32,683 nt of DNA. It comes from Eubacteriales bacterium (GTDB lineage: Bacteria; Bacillota; Clostridia; Saccharofermentanales; UBA5734). Below are positions 8,320 to 16,447 of this stretch, in pieces (the stretch's first letter is position 1; every line of letters begins with the position of its first letter). The notes under the pieces are model-generated. The model ran no database searches and was not told the origin of the DNA. It worked only from the letters and a program-made list of their open reading frames with translations. Made by a program: the position numbers and the translations under genes. The stretch covers positions 1 through 32,683 of the forward strand of contig JAQVJP010000017.1 in NCBI GenBank assembly GCA_028695145.1. Direction: 5' to 3'.

Positions 8320-10116
8320 TTAAGCCTTAAGACGTGCTTCAAGAGCCTCAAGCTGATTTGCCAGCTCTTTTGGCAATTTCTCACCGTAAGTAGCATAATG
8401 CTCTTTTACGGATTCTACTTCAGCAAGCCATTCTTCAGCATTAACTTCAAGCAGCTTGTTCATTACGTCAGTTGTGACATCGAGACCTTCTGTATCGATA
8501 CCATCAACAGCAGGCATATAGCCGATAGCTGTCTTAACAGCATCAACCTTACCTTCGAGGCGCTCAACGATCCACTTAAGAACACGACTGTTCTCACCGA
8601 ATCCAGGCCACATGAACTTACCATTCTCGTCTCTGCGGAACCAGTTAACGTAGAATACCTTCGGCAGCTTGTCTGGTGTTGACTTAGTGCCGATATCCAG
8701 CCAGTGCTGGAGATAATCACAGATATGATAGCCACAGAAAGGAAGCATGGCAAAAGGATCACGACGGACCTGGCCAACCTTACTTGTGATAGCAGCAGCT
8801 GTGATTTCTGAACCCATGATAGAACCAAGGAAAATACCATGATTCCAGTCGAAGCTCTCATGGATAAGAGGTACAGTAGTCTTACGACGACCACCAATCA
8901 AGATAGCGTCGATCGGAACACCGGCAGGGTCTTCCCAGTTAGGTGCGACTGAAGGACACTGTGAAGCAGGAGCGGTGAAACGAGCGTTCGGATGAGCGGC
9001 AGGAGCCTCTGCGGTTGCAGGATTCCAGTCATTGCCCTTCCAGTCGATCAGGTGCTCAGGTGCTTCTACACCCATACCTTCCCACCAGATATCATTATCA
9101 TCAGTTTTCGCGACATTGGTAAAGATAGTATTCTTATCGATACTGCGCATAGCATTGTAGTTTGAGCTGTCTGATGTACCAGGAGCAACACCGAAGAAAC
9201 CAGCTTCAGGGTTGATGGCATATAGACGTCCGTCCGAGCCAAACTTCATCCAGGCAATATCATCACCAACTGTCTCGACCTTCCAGCCGGGAATGGTTGG
9301 AACAAGCATAGCCAGATTGGTTTTGCCGCAGGCACTTGGGAAAGCACCGGCGATGTATTTTACATCACCTTCAGGACTTGTCAGCTTGAGGATCAGCATA
9401 TGCTCAGCCAGCCAGCCTTCATCACGAGCCTGAACGGAAGCGATTCTCAAAGCGAAGCATTTTTTGCCAAGCAGAGCGTTTCCGCCGTAACCTGAACCGT
9501 AAGACCAGATAAGTCTCTCATCAGTGAAATGGCTGATATATTTCTGTTCAATCGGAGCGCAAGGCCACGGTACATCTTTTTGGCCTTCTTCAAGAGGAGC
9601 GCCAACAGAATGCAGACATGGAACAAACTCACCGTCTTCACCGAGAACATCAAGAACTGCAGAACCCATACGTGTCATTATGCGCATATTAACAACAACA
9701 TATGCACTATCGGTAATTTCAATACCAATTTTGGAAATAGGAGAACCTATAGGACCCATTGAGAAAGGAATAACGTACATTGTACGACCTTTCATACAGC
9801 CGTTGTACAGACCCTTCATTGTTTCTTTCAACTCAATAGGATCAATCCAATTATTAGTTGGACCGGCATCTTCCTGTTTGGCAGAAGCAATATAGGTACG
9901 GTTTTCTACTCGGGCTACGTCTGAAGCATCACTGCGGAAAAGATAGCAACCTGGACGCTTATTTTCATCAAGTTTCTCTGCTGCACCGGCAGCAACCATT
10001 TCCTCAAGCAAACGATCATTCTCTTCCTGAGAACCGTCTACCCAGTAAATTTTGTCAGGCTGACACATTTTTGCAACTTCATCAACCCATGCTTGCAATT
10101 TCTTGTGTTTAATCAT
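8320..10116 (-). CDS. pckG: Phosphoenolpyruvate carboxykinase (GTP)
   Basis: This enzyme interconverts oxaloacetate plus GTP with PEP, CO2 and GDP. In anaerobes it serves either gluconeogenesis or PEP carboxylation toward C4 acids. The 598-residue length and the P-loop [10 protein letters not shown] (about 258-267) identify the GTP class, whose cysteine-containing kinase-1 loop differs from the ATP class. [17 protein letters not shown] and FGVAPGTS are further family stretches. The start ATG at 10116 has AAAGGAG 7 bases upstream. The leader holds a small hairpin (10149-10164), and a larger palindrome overlies the -35 position, pointing to regulated expression. It lies downstream of the lacI gene on the same strand, but a separate promoter is likely. 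Confidence 0.97.
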   Translation of the reverse strand: MIKHKKLQAWVDEVAKMCQPDKIYWVDGSQEENDRLLEEMVAAGAAEKLDENKRPGCYLFRSDASDVARVENRTYIASAKQEDAGPTNNWIDPIELKETMKGLYNGCMKGRTMYVIPFSMGPIGSPISKIGIEITDSAYVVVNMRIMTRMGSAVLDVLGEDGEFVPCLHSVGAPLEEGQKDVPWPCAPIEQKYISHFTDERLIWSYGSGYGGNALLGKKCFALRIASVQARDEGWLAEHMLILKLTSPEGDVKYIAGAFPSACGKTNLAMLVPTIPGWKVETVGDDIAWMKFGSDGRLYAINPEAGFFGVAPGTSDSSNYNAMRSIDKNTIFTNVAKTDDNDIWWEGMGVEAPEHLIDWKGNDWNPATAEAPAAHPNARFTAPASQCPSVAPNWEDPAGVPIDAILIGGRRKTTVPLIHESFDWNHGIFLGSIMGSEITAAAITSKVGQVRRDPFAMLPFCGYHICDYLQHWLDIGTKSTPDKLPKVFYVNWFRRDENGKFMWPGFGENSRVLKWIVERLEGKVDAVKTAIGYMPAVDGIDTEGLDVTTDVMNKLLEVNAEEWLAEVESVKEHYATYGEKLPKELANQLEALEARLKA

Positions 10117-10173
10117 GTAAAGACTCCTTTCGGTTTTGGCCTTTCAAACCTGCGAAAACGCAGGATAAGAAGC

Positions 10174-10214
10174 ATTATATACAGACAAACCGCTCGACAT
10201 TCTTGTTGTCGAGC
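10174..10214 (-). promoter_or_regulatory. Candidate pckG promoter with palindrome over the -35 position
   Basis: A minus-strand TATAAT (10174-10179) has no recognisable -35. The expected -35 position (around 10197-10202) instead lies inside a perfect 8-bp inverted repeat (10192-10199 with 10207-10214, arm GCTCGACA, 7-base gap). This suggests operator control of pckG. The same hairpin could also weakly terminate the upstream lacI transcript, although no T run follows it. Confidence 0.45.
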
Positions 10215-10292
10215 AGATGTCCAACCTGAATGCTATCATATTGCACTGGCAAATTCAACAGTTAAGGGACTTTCTCCTATTATTGCAAGAAG

Positions 10293-11339
10293 TTATGAGA
10301 ATATATTCATAACACTGGAACGTTCCACCAACTTTATTCCCAATTCGAGTAATCTGCTGCATTCTTCCTTTGACTGCGCGGAAGCAAGCAATTCACGCAC
10401 AGCAGCCACTCCAAGTTCCTGCTTAAAAACATGAATCGTGGACAGTGCAGGACTGACCGCCTGACAAATTGGTGTATTATCCATGGCAATAATCGATACA
10501 TCAAATGGTACCTGTATTGATTTTTCCTGAAGCGCACGTACAGCACCAGCAGCGATCATGTCATTGGCCGCGAAAAAAGCTGTGGGCAGTGGTTTATTCT
10601 GCGCAAGCCAGCCAAGCATATCTCTATGACTGCCTTTTACTGTAGGTTCAACACTGACTACCCATTCCGGTCTGATCGGCAGACCTGCCTGAGACAGTGC
10701 TTCTCGATAGCCGAGCCAACGATAATGCATATTATTGAATTCAGTGCTGCTGTTTATAATACCAATCTGCTGATGACCGTTAGCAATCAAGTGTTTTACA
10801 GCAGTATATCCGGCTTCTGTATTGTTGATTGTCACGCTGCTCAGATTACTTCCGCGAAAATAACTATCAAGAAGTATCAAAGGTGCCTGGGCACTTACGA
10901 GCAGCTCAAGATCATCAGAGCTCATTTCCGTGGCCAAAATTATATTTGCGACCTGCTTGTCTTCAAGCAGTTGTTTCATACGCCTGCGGTCATCCTGTTC
11001 ACGACCCATGATCTGAGCAAACAGCAATTCAAACCCCTGTCTGTTGCATTCATTTTCAATTCCGTTCAATAATTCGGCAAAAAACGGGGTATCCTGGACA
11101 ACAAGACCATGACGCCTGAATTTAATCACTCTAATCGCTCTGATATCTCTAAGCGGGCGATTAAGCGTACTCTTTTGATTATGCTCAAAATAGCCAAGCT
11201 CTCTGGCTATAGTTAAAACCTGTCGACTTGTCTCCTCGTTGACACCACGCTTGTTATTTAGCGCATTGGAAACAGTAGCAAGTGACACTCCCGCCAGATC
11301 CGCTATTTTTTTAATTGTTGGTTTATTCTTCTTTTCCAT
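10293..11339 (-). CDS. LacI-family transcriptional regulator
   Basis: A LacI-type helix-turn-helix occupies about residues 9-30 (TIKKIADLAGVSLATVSNAL). A periplasmic-binding-protein-like sensor domain follows, with VVQDTPFFAELLNGIE, ANDMIAAGAVRAL and DVSIIAMDNTPICQ. At 348 residues the length is normal. The hinge between the two domains is unusual: the standard A-x-x-L-R hinge-helix pattern is replaced by STLNRPLRDIRA. A V-x-D-T-P-F-F version of the sensor start is one I recall from regulators near pentose/xylan genes (memory, unverified). It lies just after the transketolase/kinase/isomerase operon on the same strand, separated by a terminator and its own promoter, so it is the natural local repressor. 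AAGGG lies 7 bases before the ATG. Confidence 0.92.
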   Translation of the reverse strand: MEKKNKPTIKKIADLAGVSLATVSNALNNKRGVNEETSRQVLTIARELGYFEHNQKSTLNRPLRDIRAIRVIKFRRHGLVVQDTPFFAELLNGIENECNRQGFELLFAQIMGREQDDRRRMKQLLEDKQVANIILATEMSSDDLELLVSAQAPLILLDSYFRGSNLSSVTINNTEAGYTAVKHLIANGHQQIGIINSSTEFNNMHYRWLGYREALSQAGLPIRPEWVVSVEPTVKGSHRDMLGWLAQNKPLPTAFFAANDMIAAGAVRALQEKSIQVPFDVSIIAMDNTPICQAVSPALSTIHVFKQELGVAAVRELLASAQSKEECSRLLELGIKLVERSSVMNIFS

Positions 11340-11406
11340 GCCGGCTGCCCTTCTGTTTTATTGAATTAGAGCTCAAATCGAGAGCTTCTACCAGATTTCT
11401 ATAGTC

Positions 11407-11435
11407 ATTATAATAATCTTGAGTCTGTTTGTCAG
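11407..11435 (-). promoter_or_regulatory. Sigma-70-type promoter of the lacI-family gene
   Basis: On the minus strand CTGACA (11430-11435) and TATAAT (11407-11412) have a 17-base spacer, about 70 bases before the start codon. No copy of the AACG-A-CGTT element of the sugar operon promoter is seen here, so autoregulation through the same site is not supported. Confidence 0.65.
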
Positions 11436-11460
11436 GATTTTTCCTCAGATTAACTTCTAT

Positions 11461-11497
11461 AAAAAAACCGGGAAAAGACTGTGGCCTCTTCCCGGCT
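11461..11497 (-). terminator. Rho-independent terminator after the isomerase gene
   Basis: On the minus strand a GC-rich stem (CCGGGAA pairing with TTCCCGG, extended by a bulged AGA/TCT) is followed by seven T residues at 11467-11461. It separates the sugar operon from the lacI-family gene. Confidence 0.8.
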
Positions 11498-11515
11498 TTT
11501 CTTATTGCCTATGTA

Positions 11516-12919
11516 TCAGCTGTGGCGGTAAACGTCCCAGCCAAGATACTTGCCAATAGCTTCTTCAAGCACATCAGCGCAGCTGGATTGGCTAATCGCG
11601 ATATGATGCTCGAAGCCCTGCTCACATATGTACTTCATAAGACCATTCATGTTATCAACCTTACAAACAGTTATGCCGCCAAAAGTATCGAGCGGATCAT
11701 CGGTGAACTCGCCTTCACCAACATAACAACGAATTTTTCCTTCGCAGTCATCCGTAGAAATGCGCAGATAAGTCATAGGTCCCGGTGCGACTCGGCCCTT
11801 GCAGGCACCGAAGCAATTTTCAACACCGAGAGTTGTTGAGAGGACATCAAGATAACCGATTTCGGGGGTTTTCTCGAAGACACAGCTCGGGAAATTGGAA
11901 CAATGGACATTGATGCACTTGTCTGGTTCGCTGCCATAATTGTTATTCCAGTCCTGCAGCATCGGAGGTACACCGCCTGCCAGCAGCAGAGCCTGCATGC
12001 TGAGCGCGCCCATAACATCCATCTCGCAAGCACTTGGTTTACCGCGCATTCCCATCATGCTCATAGGCAGACAAGTAGCTACACCATAATCAGTTTCAAC
12101 TGCGTCCCAGCACTGAACAGCAGAAGACGTACATTCATTATCATCGACATATGATTCTATAGCTATGCTGAGACGAGCTTCATGATCGATCTGCTCAGGA
12201 GAAGCATCATTACTGACATTACCATATTCTTTAATCTCAGCAATCTTCGCGTCAATCAGTGATTGATCATTGATGCTGCGAGCATGATGCAGGATCATTG
12301 ACATATCAACAACTGAGACGTTGATACCTGAACGCTGCAATAGTTTCTCACTGTAACGTACAGTATGGAAAGCGTCAGGTCTGGCACCAATCGCAGCTAT
12401 GCGGGCATTTGTCAGACCTTTTACCACATCACAGACTGAAGCGAATTTCTTAACATCGGCTTCAAACTCTGGACTATTTACTTGACAGGTATGTTTCTCA
12501 GTCAGAGAGAATTTTATACCACATTGGCGGAAATTGTTACAAACCGATATTTTACCGCAAAAAGCATCACGGCGATTTGCCAGATCAAGTTTATCGAGTT
12601 GATCATTACTGGCTTGAATCAGTATCGGCACATTGAGCTTAGCTTGAGTGATAACCTCAGTTACACTTAGTTCGTCTCCGAAGTTCGGCATGCTGATAAT
12701 GATTCCATCAATTTTCGCCGCGTTTTCACGAAACAGCCGCGCGCATTTACGAGCATCCTGAATAGTTTCAACACCGCCGCCCTTTGTTTCATTCTCCGTC
12801 AGCACAACACTGTCATGTCCCCATTGCGCGAGACAGTCTACCAACTCTTTACGACCGGCAGCAACTACATGATCCGGGAAAAATGACCTGTTACATACGA
12901 TCAATCCAAAAGTAGCCAT
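11516..12919 (-). CDS. L-fucose/L-arabinose isomerase-family protein, substrate unknown
   Basis: This 467-residue protein belongs to the FucI/AraA-like aldose-ketose isomerase superfamily. The N-terminal half has the alternating beta/alpha pattern. The C-terminal half has the family's conserved positions: E299 in SACEMDV, D323 in LQDWNNNYG and H339 in VHCSNFP. These are probable Mn2+ ligands by pattern, an assignment made without an alignment. The protein is notably rich in cysteine, fitting an anaerobe. It is the last gene of the operon after the kinase (62-base gap), with GAGG 7 bases before the ATG. It is shorter than classical FucI (about 590), matching the shorter FucI-like group often left as L-fucose isomerase-related. 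The substrate could be a pentose, a tetrose or a deoxy sugar. Confidence 0.85.
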   Translation of the reverse strand: MATFGLIVCNRSFFPDHVVAAGRKELVDCLAQWGHDSVVLTENETKGGGVETIQDARKCARLFRENAAKIDGIIISMPNFGDELSVTEVITQAKLNVPILIQASNDQLDKLDLANRRDAFCGKISVCNNFRQCGIKFSLTEKHTCQVNSPEFEADVKKFASVCDVVKGLTNARIAAIGARPDAFHTVRYSEKLLQRSGINVSVVDMSMILHHARSINDQSLIDAKIAEIKEYGNVSNDASPEQIDHEARLSIAIESYVDDNECTSSAVQCWDAVETDYGVATCLPMSMMGMRGKPSACEMDVMGALSMQALLLAGGVPPMLQDWNNNYGSEPDKCINVHCSNFPSCVFEKTPEIGYLDVLSTTLGVENCFGACKGRVAPGPMTYLRISTDDCEGKIRCYVGEGEFTDDPLDTFGGITVCKVDNMNGLMKYICEQGFEHHIAISQSSCADVLEEAIGKYLGWDVYRHS

Positions 12920-12981
12920 AATTTTACCTCTTTTCTCTAATGTTTTTCTTATCTTCTTAACTGAATACAGTTTAAACTATT

Positions 12982-14445
12982 TCATTTGAGCATCACTCTG
13001 CGAACAGCTTCTTTCCAGCCGTCAGTCAATTTTTCAGACTGCTCTCGTGTCAATGAAGGTCTATAAACTTTTCCCGATTGCTGCCAGGCAGCGATGCTCT
13101 CCTGATTTTTGAAGAAACCAAGTGTCAGTCCACACATATAGGCAGCACCCAATGCTGAAATCTCCTGAGCTATACTACATCTTACTGGGCAACCAAGGAG
13201 ATCGGATTGAAACTGCATAAGCACAGTACTTCTGGTTGGTCCACCATCAACTCGCAGTTCAGCGATACTTACACCCATCGCTTCAACTACAGCGTGATTC
13301 TGATAAGCAATTGATTCAAGTGCCGCTCGGGAAATATGACGACGCGTGCAGCCTCTTGACATACCAACTATAGCGCCTCTGGCATCACTATCAAAATAAG
13401 GAGCTCCAAGTCCGGAAAAAGCCGGAACAAGGTAAACACCTTCAGTTGAGCTGATTCCTTCAGCAAGCTCGTCAATTTCCTGTGGACTCGATACGAGTTC
13501 GAGTTCATTGATCAACCAGTTAAGAGTATCGCCTGAACTGGTAACATTACCTTCAAGCACATAGTTGATCTCACCACGCCACCCCCAAGCAAGCGAAGCA
13601 GCAATACCTACAGGTGGTTTTGCATAAGAGCTACCGTTGTTAAGCATGATGCTCGAACCTGTACCGTAAGTTGCTTTTGCCATACCAGGCTTCAGACACC
13701 CCTGGCCGAAGAGAGCAGCATGCGAATCACCCATAACGCCAGCAATCGGCAGGCGACGGCCAAACAGTTTCTCTAACGTATTACCAAAAACCGCGTCAGA
13801 AAATTCAATCTGCGGCAGACAACTTAACGGAATATCAAACAACTCACAGATCTCCTGATCCCAGGTAAGTGTATGCAGATTAAACAACTGTGTTCGACTG
13901 GCGTTAGAGTAGTCTGTTTTAAAACTCTCACCACCGGTCAGGCGAAATACGAGATATGCGTCAACTGTCCCGATACAGGCATCTCCGGTTAAGGCTTTTT
14001 GCTTAAGACCGGGAACATGCTGAAGCAGCCAGGCGGCTTTTGCAGCCGGATAATAAGCTGACAACTGAAGACCTGTTCTTGCCCTGATCATTTCTCCGTG
14101 TTCACTTAGATTCTCGCAAATACCGGCACCGCGCTGGCATTGCCAGACCACAGCGGGCGCAAGAGGTTTTCCCGTAGCTCGATCCCAGGCAACAGTTGTT
14201 TCCCGCTGATTTGAAATCGCGATTCCATTTATTTCATCAAGTGAAACTCCTGCCTGCTCCGGTAATCTGGAGATTAGCTTCACAACATTCTGCCATATTT
14301 CCTCGGCATCGTGTTCAACCCATCCGGGCGCCGGATAGTATTGTTTATGGTTGATCGAGTCTTTTGCCGTGATAAATCCTTGTTCATCCGACAGGAGAGC
14401 TTTTGTACCGGCTGTACTCTGATCAATAGCCAAAATAAACGACAT
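12982..14445 (-). CDS. FGGY carbohydrate kinase, glycerol-kinase-like
   Basis: This 488-residue ATP-dependent sugar/polyol kinase has the ASKHA fold. The phosphate-1 loop DQSTAGTK lies at residues 8-15, and NASRTQLFNL, GDSHAALFGQ (from 239), TYGTGSS and FSGLGAPYFD follow. The positions contacting glycerol in E. coli GlpK (Arg83, Glu84, Tyr135, Asp245) have apparent counterparts R81, E82, Y131 and D240, so it is closer to glycerol kinase than to xylulokinase. However, the loop after the Tyr reads YYPAAK instead of the GlpK-type FSGTK, so a different small polyol or ketose is possible. The start is the ATG at 14445, with GAGG 8 bases upstream, 10 bases after the previous stop; the longer open frame would overlap tktC. 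No glycerol facilitator or GlpD neighbour exists, which argues against routine glycerol use. Confidence 0.88.
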   Translation of the reverse strand: MSFILAIDQSTAGTKALLSDEQGFITAKDSINHKQYYPAPGWVEHDAEEIWQNVVKLISRLPEQAGVSLDEINGIAISNQRETTVAWDRATGKPLAPAVVWQCQRGAGICENLSEHGEMIRARTGLQLSAYYPAAKAAWLLQHVPGLKQKALTGDACIGTVDAYLVFRLTGGESFKTDYSNASRTQLFNLHTLTWDQEICELFDIPLSCLPQIEFSDAVFGNTLEKLFGRRLPIAGVMGDSHAALFGQGCLKPGMAKATYGTGSSIMLNNGSSYAKPPVGIAASLAWGWRGEINYVLEGNVTSSGDTLNWLINELELVSSPQEIDELAEGISSTEGVYLVPAFSGLGAPYFDSDARGAIVGMSRGCTRRHISRAALESIAYQNHAVVEAMGVSIAELRVDGGPTRSTVLMQFQSDLLGCPVRCSIAQEISALGAAYMCGLTLGFFKNQESIAAWQQSGKVYRPSLTREQSEKLTDGWKEAVRRVMLK

Positions 14446-14455
14446 TATGCTTACC

Positions 14456-15409
14456 TCATCCCAGTTTTTTGAGCAGCAGCTCAGCCTGCTCGGCAATATT
14501 ATCGGCCGTAATGCCATAATGACGGAAAACCTCAGGACTTGATCCTGTCACGATATTTTCATTAGGCAGAGCGATTTTCTTGATCATCTTCGGATTATGC
14601 TCAGAAAGAAGAGAAGCGACAAGACTACCCATTCCGCCGTTAACACTATGTTCTTCAACAGTTACAACCGCCTTACAGCCTGCAGCAACTCGCAAAATTG
14701 TCTCTTCATCAAGTGGCATCAGCGTATGCAAATCAACTACTGACGCGGAAATACCGGCTGCAGCTAATTTTTTTCCTGCGTGCCAGGCATGCCAGACTGT
14801 TTCGCCACAAGCAAATATAGCGACATCGCTTCCCTGCATCAGCTCGATCGCTTCGCCAATTTTGAAGTCAGGAGCAAGCTTACTCTCGCCTTCCGGGCCG
14901 TATAAATCCGGCACTGCTCCTCTGCCCATTCTCACATAAACAGGTCCTTCATGAACTGTAAGAGCTGCGGTCATCTGTTTTGTTTGCCAAGCGTCAGCAG
15001 GCAGTATAACAGTTAAGCCGGGAACAGCAGTCATCGTAGCGATATCCTGTAAACTATGATGACTTGTGCCGAGAGCACCATAACTGACACCGCCGGAAAT
15101 ACCAATAACCTTGACATTACTGTTTGAGTACGCGACATCTACCTTAACTTGTTCAGCACTACGCATGGAGTAGAAGCAGGCCGGGCCGGCAACAAATGGT
15201 TTAAGACCGGCATTAGCCAGGCCGGCAGCCATACCGACGCAATTCTGTTCAGCAATACCAACCTCGATAAACTGCTCTGGCAGCTCTGCGGCGAAATCAC
15301 CAAGCATAACTGAACCTCGAGAGTCTGTACATAAAACAACGACATTTTTATCATTCTTGGCTTGAGCAAGTACTTCCTGTGAAAAAGCCTGTCTGCAAGG
15401 GATACTCAT
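14456..15409 (-). CDS. Split transketolase, C-terminal subunit
   Basis: This 317-residue protein corresponds to the pyrimidine-binding and C-terminal domains of transketolase. The catalytic Glu lies in the GIAEQN motif (about residue 53 on), followed by GPACFYSMRSAEQ and GTSHHSLQDIA. The C-terminal regulatory domain runs from about residue 190 (VAIFACGE, VDLHTLMPLD). It must pair with the N-terminal subunit encoded just upstream; the start overlaps that gene's stop as ATGA, so translation is coupled. Split transketolases are common in Firmicutes, Thermotogae and Archaea. In this operon it may act on a product of the isomerase and kinase rather than in the general pentose phosphate pathway. 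Confidence 0.93.
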   Translation of the reverse strand: MSIPCRQAFSQEVLAQAKNDKNVVVLCTDSRGSVMLGDFAAELPEQFIEVGIAEQNCVGMAAGLANAGLKPFVAGPACFYSMRSAEQVKVDVAYSNSNVKVIGISGGVSYGALGTSHHSLQDIATMTAVPGLTVILPADAWQTKQMTAALTVHEGPVYVRMGRGAVPDLYGPEGESKLAPDFKIGEAIELMQGSDVAIFACGETVWHAWHAGKKLAAAGISASVVDLHTLMPLDEETILRVAAGCKAVVTVEEHSVNGGMGSLVASLLSEHNPKMIKKIALPNENIVTGSSPEVFRHYGITADNIAEQAELLLKKLG

Positions 15410-16230
15410 TTTCCCACCTCCGTTTTATCTAAATCGGCAAGAGCCTGAGCGAGTTGTTCATCACTTGGCACTCCATGATGCCACTTGGCAACATTTTCCA
15501 TAAACGAAACGCCTTTGCCTTTTGTAGTGTTGGCAATGATCATATGTGGTTTGCCATTTGTCTGCGGGAAACTCTTCATCAAACTGATCAAGCCTTCAAT
15601 ATCATGACCATCAGCCTCAAAAACCTGCCAGCCAAAAGCTTCCCATTTGGCCTTGAGCTGTTCAAGCTTCATGACATCCTCTGTAGATCCACTGATCTGA
15701 AGACCATTACGATCAATTATCGCTGTGAGATTATCAAGCTCATAATTAGCAGCAGCCATAGCACCTTCCCAGACGCTGCCCTCAGCCAGCTCCCCGTCTC
15801 CCATAAGAACATAAGTCTTATAAGCACGGCCGCTTTTCTTAGCACCAAGCGCCATGCCAACGGCCGCCGGCAGACCATGGCCAAGCGCTCCGGAGCATAT
15901 TTCGATTCCTGGGACTTTGTTTGTTGGATGCCCAATAAGACGCGAACCGTATTTGCTAAAAGTCATCAGTTCTGCCTTCGGGAAGAAGCCAAGATCCGCA
16001 AGAATACAAAGGTAGCCTTCCACAGAGTGACCTTTGCTCAATACAAATCTGTCCCGATCGGCCCATTTAGGTTCAGATGGTTTAATATTCATGATTCCAT
16101 AATGCAGAGCAACAAGAATATCCGTACTTGAGAGAGCTCCACCGGTGTGCCCGGTTTTAGCCTCATAAATCATGTTCAGAAGTTCTTTGCGCCGTTCTGT
16201 AGCAATTCTTCTGTAATTTGTAGTAGACAT
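15406..16230 (-). CDS. Split transketolase, N-terminal (thiamine diphosphate-binding) subunit
   Basis: This 274-residue protein is the N-terminal half of transketolase. The ThDP/Mg site motif starts at GDGELAEGSVWEGAM and ends at DRNGLQ. SKGHSVEGYLC near residue 70 and GALGHGLPAAVGMALGAK near 120 are family hallmarks. It moves two-carbon ketol units from ketoses to aldoses once assembled with the C-terminal subunit. It is the first gene of the sugar operon, with AGGAGG 5 bases before the ATG and a near-consensus promoter about 50 bases upstream. Why the genes are split and which sugars are used cannot be read from sequence. Confidence 0.94.
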   Translation of the reverse strand: MSTTNYRRIATERRKELLNMIYEAKTGHTGGALSSTDILVALHYGIMNIKPSEPKWADRDRFVLSKGHSVEGYLCILADLGFFPKAELMTFSKYGSRLIGHPTNKVPGIEICSGALGHGLPAAVGMALGAKKSGRAYKTYVLMGDGELAEGSVWEGAMAAANYELDNLTAIIDRNGLQISGSTEDVMKLEQLKAKWEAFGWQVFEADGHDIEGLISLMKSFPQTNGKPHMIIANTTKGKGVSFMENVAKWHHGVPSDEQLAQALADLDKTEVGK

Positions 16231-16278
16231 TTCTTCCTCCTATAAAACTGCGCTTCGCAGTCAATCTTCTATAATCTG

Positions 16279-16307
16279 ATCATAATTAAACGACGTTAAA
16301 ATGTCAA
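16279..16307 (-). promoter_or_regulatory. Promoter of the transketolase/kinase/isomerase operon with candidate LacI-family operator
   Basis: On the minus strand TTGACA (16302-16307) and TATGAT (16279-16284) have a 17-base spacer. The 9-base palindrome AACG-A-CGTT (16289-16297) is centred at 16293, the exact middle of the spacer, and the flanking bases add partial symmetry. A strong promoter with a CG-containing palindrome between its boxes is a typical LacI-family repression layout. The link to the nearby regulator is inferred. Confidence 0.7.
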
Positions 16308-16359
16308 CTAAATTTATATAATGTTTTACCTAAAAGTTTTATATACAAGTTCAAGCAAC

Positions 16360-16393
16360 AAAAAAGACTGTAGTCTATTATCAACTACAGTCT
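16360..16393 (-). terminator. Rho-independent terminator after the shikimate-dehydrogenase-like gene
   Basis: A perfect 10-bp stem (16365-16374 with 16384-16393, arm AGACTGTAGT) and a 9-base loop are followed on the minus strand by a T run. It ends the six-gene operon and insulates the sugar operon promoter. Confidence 0.85.
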
Positions 16394-16447
16394 CTTGGCA
16401 CATAACAAAACTATACGGTCTTTAGATTATTCAGTCAGGCTATAAAC

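Noticed and set aside
10626-11072. 148-residue open frame opposite the lacI-family gene
   Set aside because: Composition and lack of motifs mark it as an antisense shadow.
12982-14445. Xylulokinase (XylB) as the identity of the FGGY kinase
   Set aside because: The active-site positions and the GDSHAALFGQ stretch follow glycerol kinase rather than the GDNAA-type xylulokinase pattern.
15454-16131. 225-residue open frame on the plus strand opposite the transketolase N subunit
   Set aside because: It is antisense shadow of a clear coding gene with no family features.
11516-16230. Sulfoquinovose (sulfo-transketolase) pathway as an explanation for the split transketolase operon
   Set aside because: That route, as I recall it, does not need an FGGY kinase or a FucI-like isomerase, and no sulfolactaldehyde reductase, sulfonate exporter or related gene is seen here.
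16286-16300. Catabolite responsive element (CcpA site) in the sugar operon promoter
   Set aside because: The palindrome has an odd centre and lacks the TGnAAnCGnnnTnCA frame of cre sites, so a local regulator fits better.
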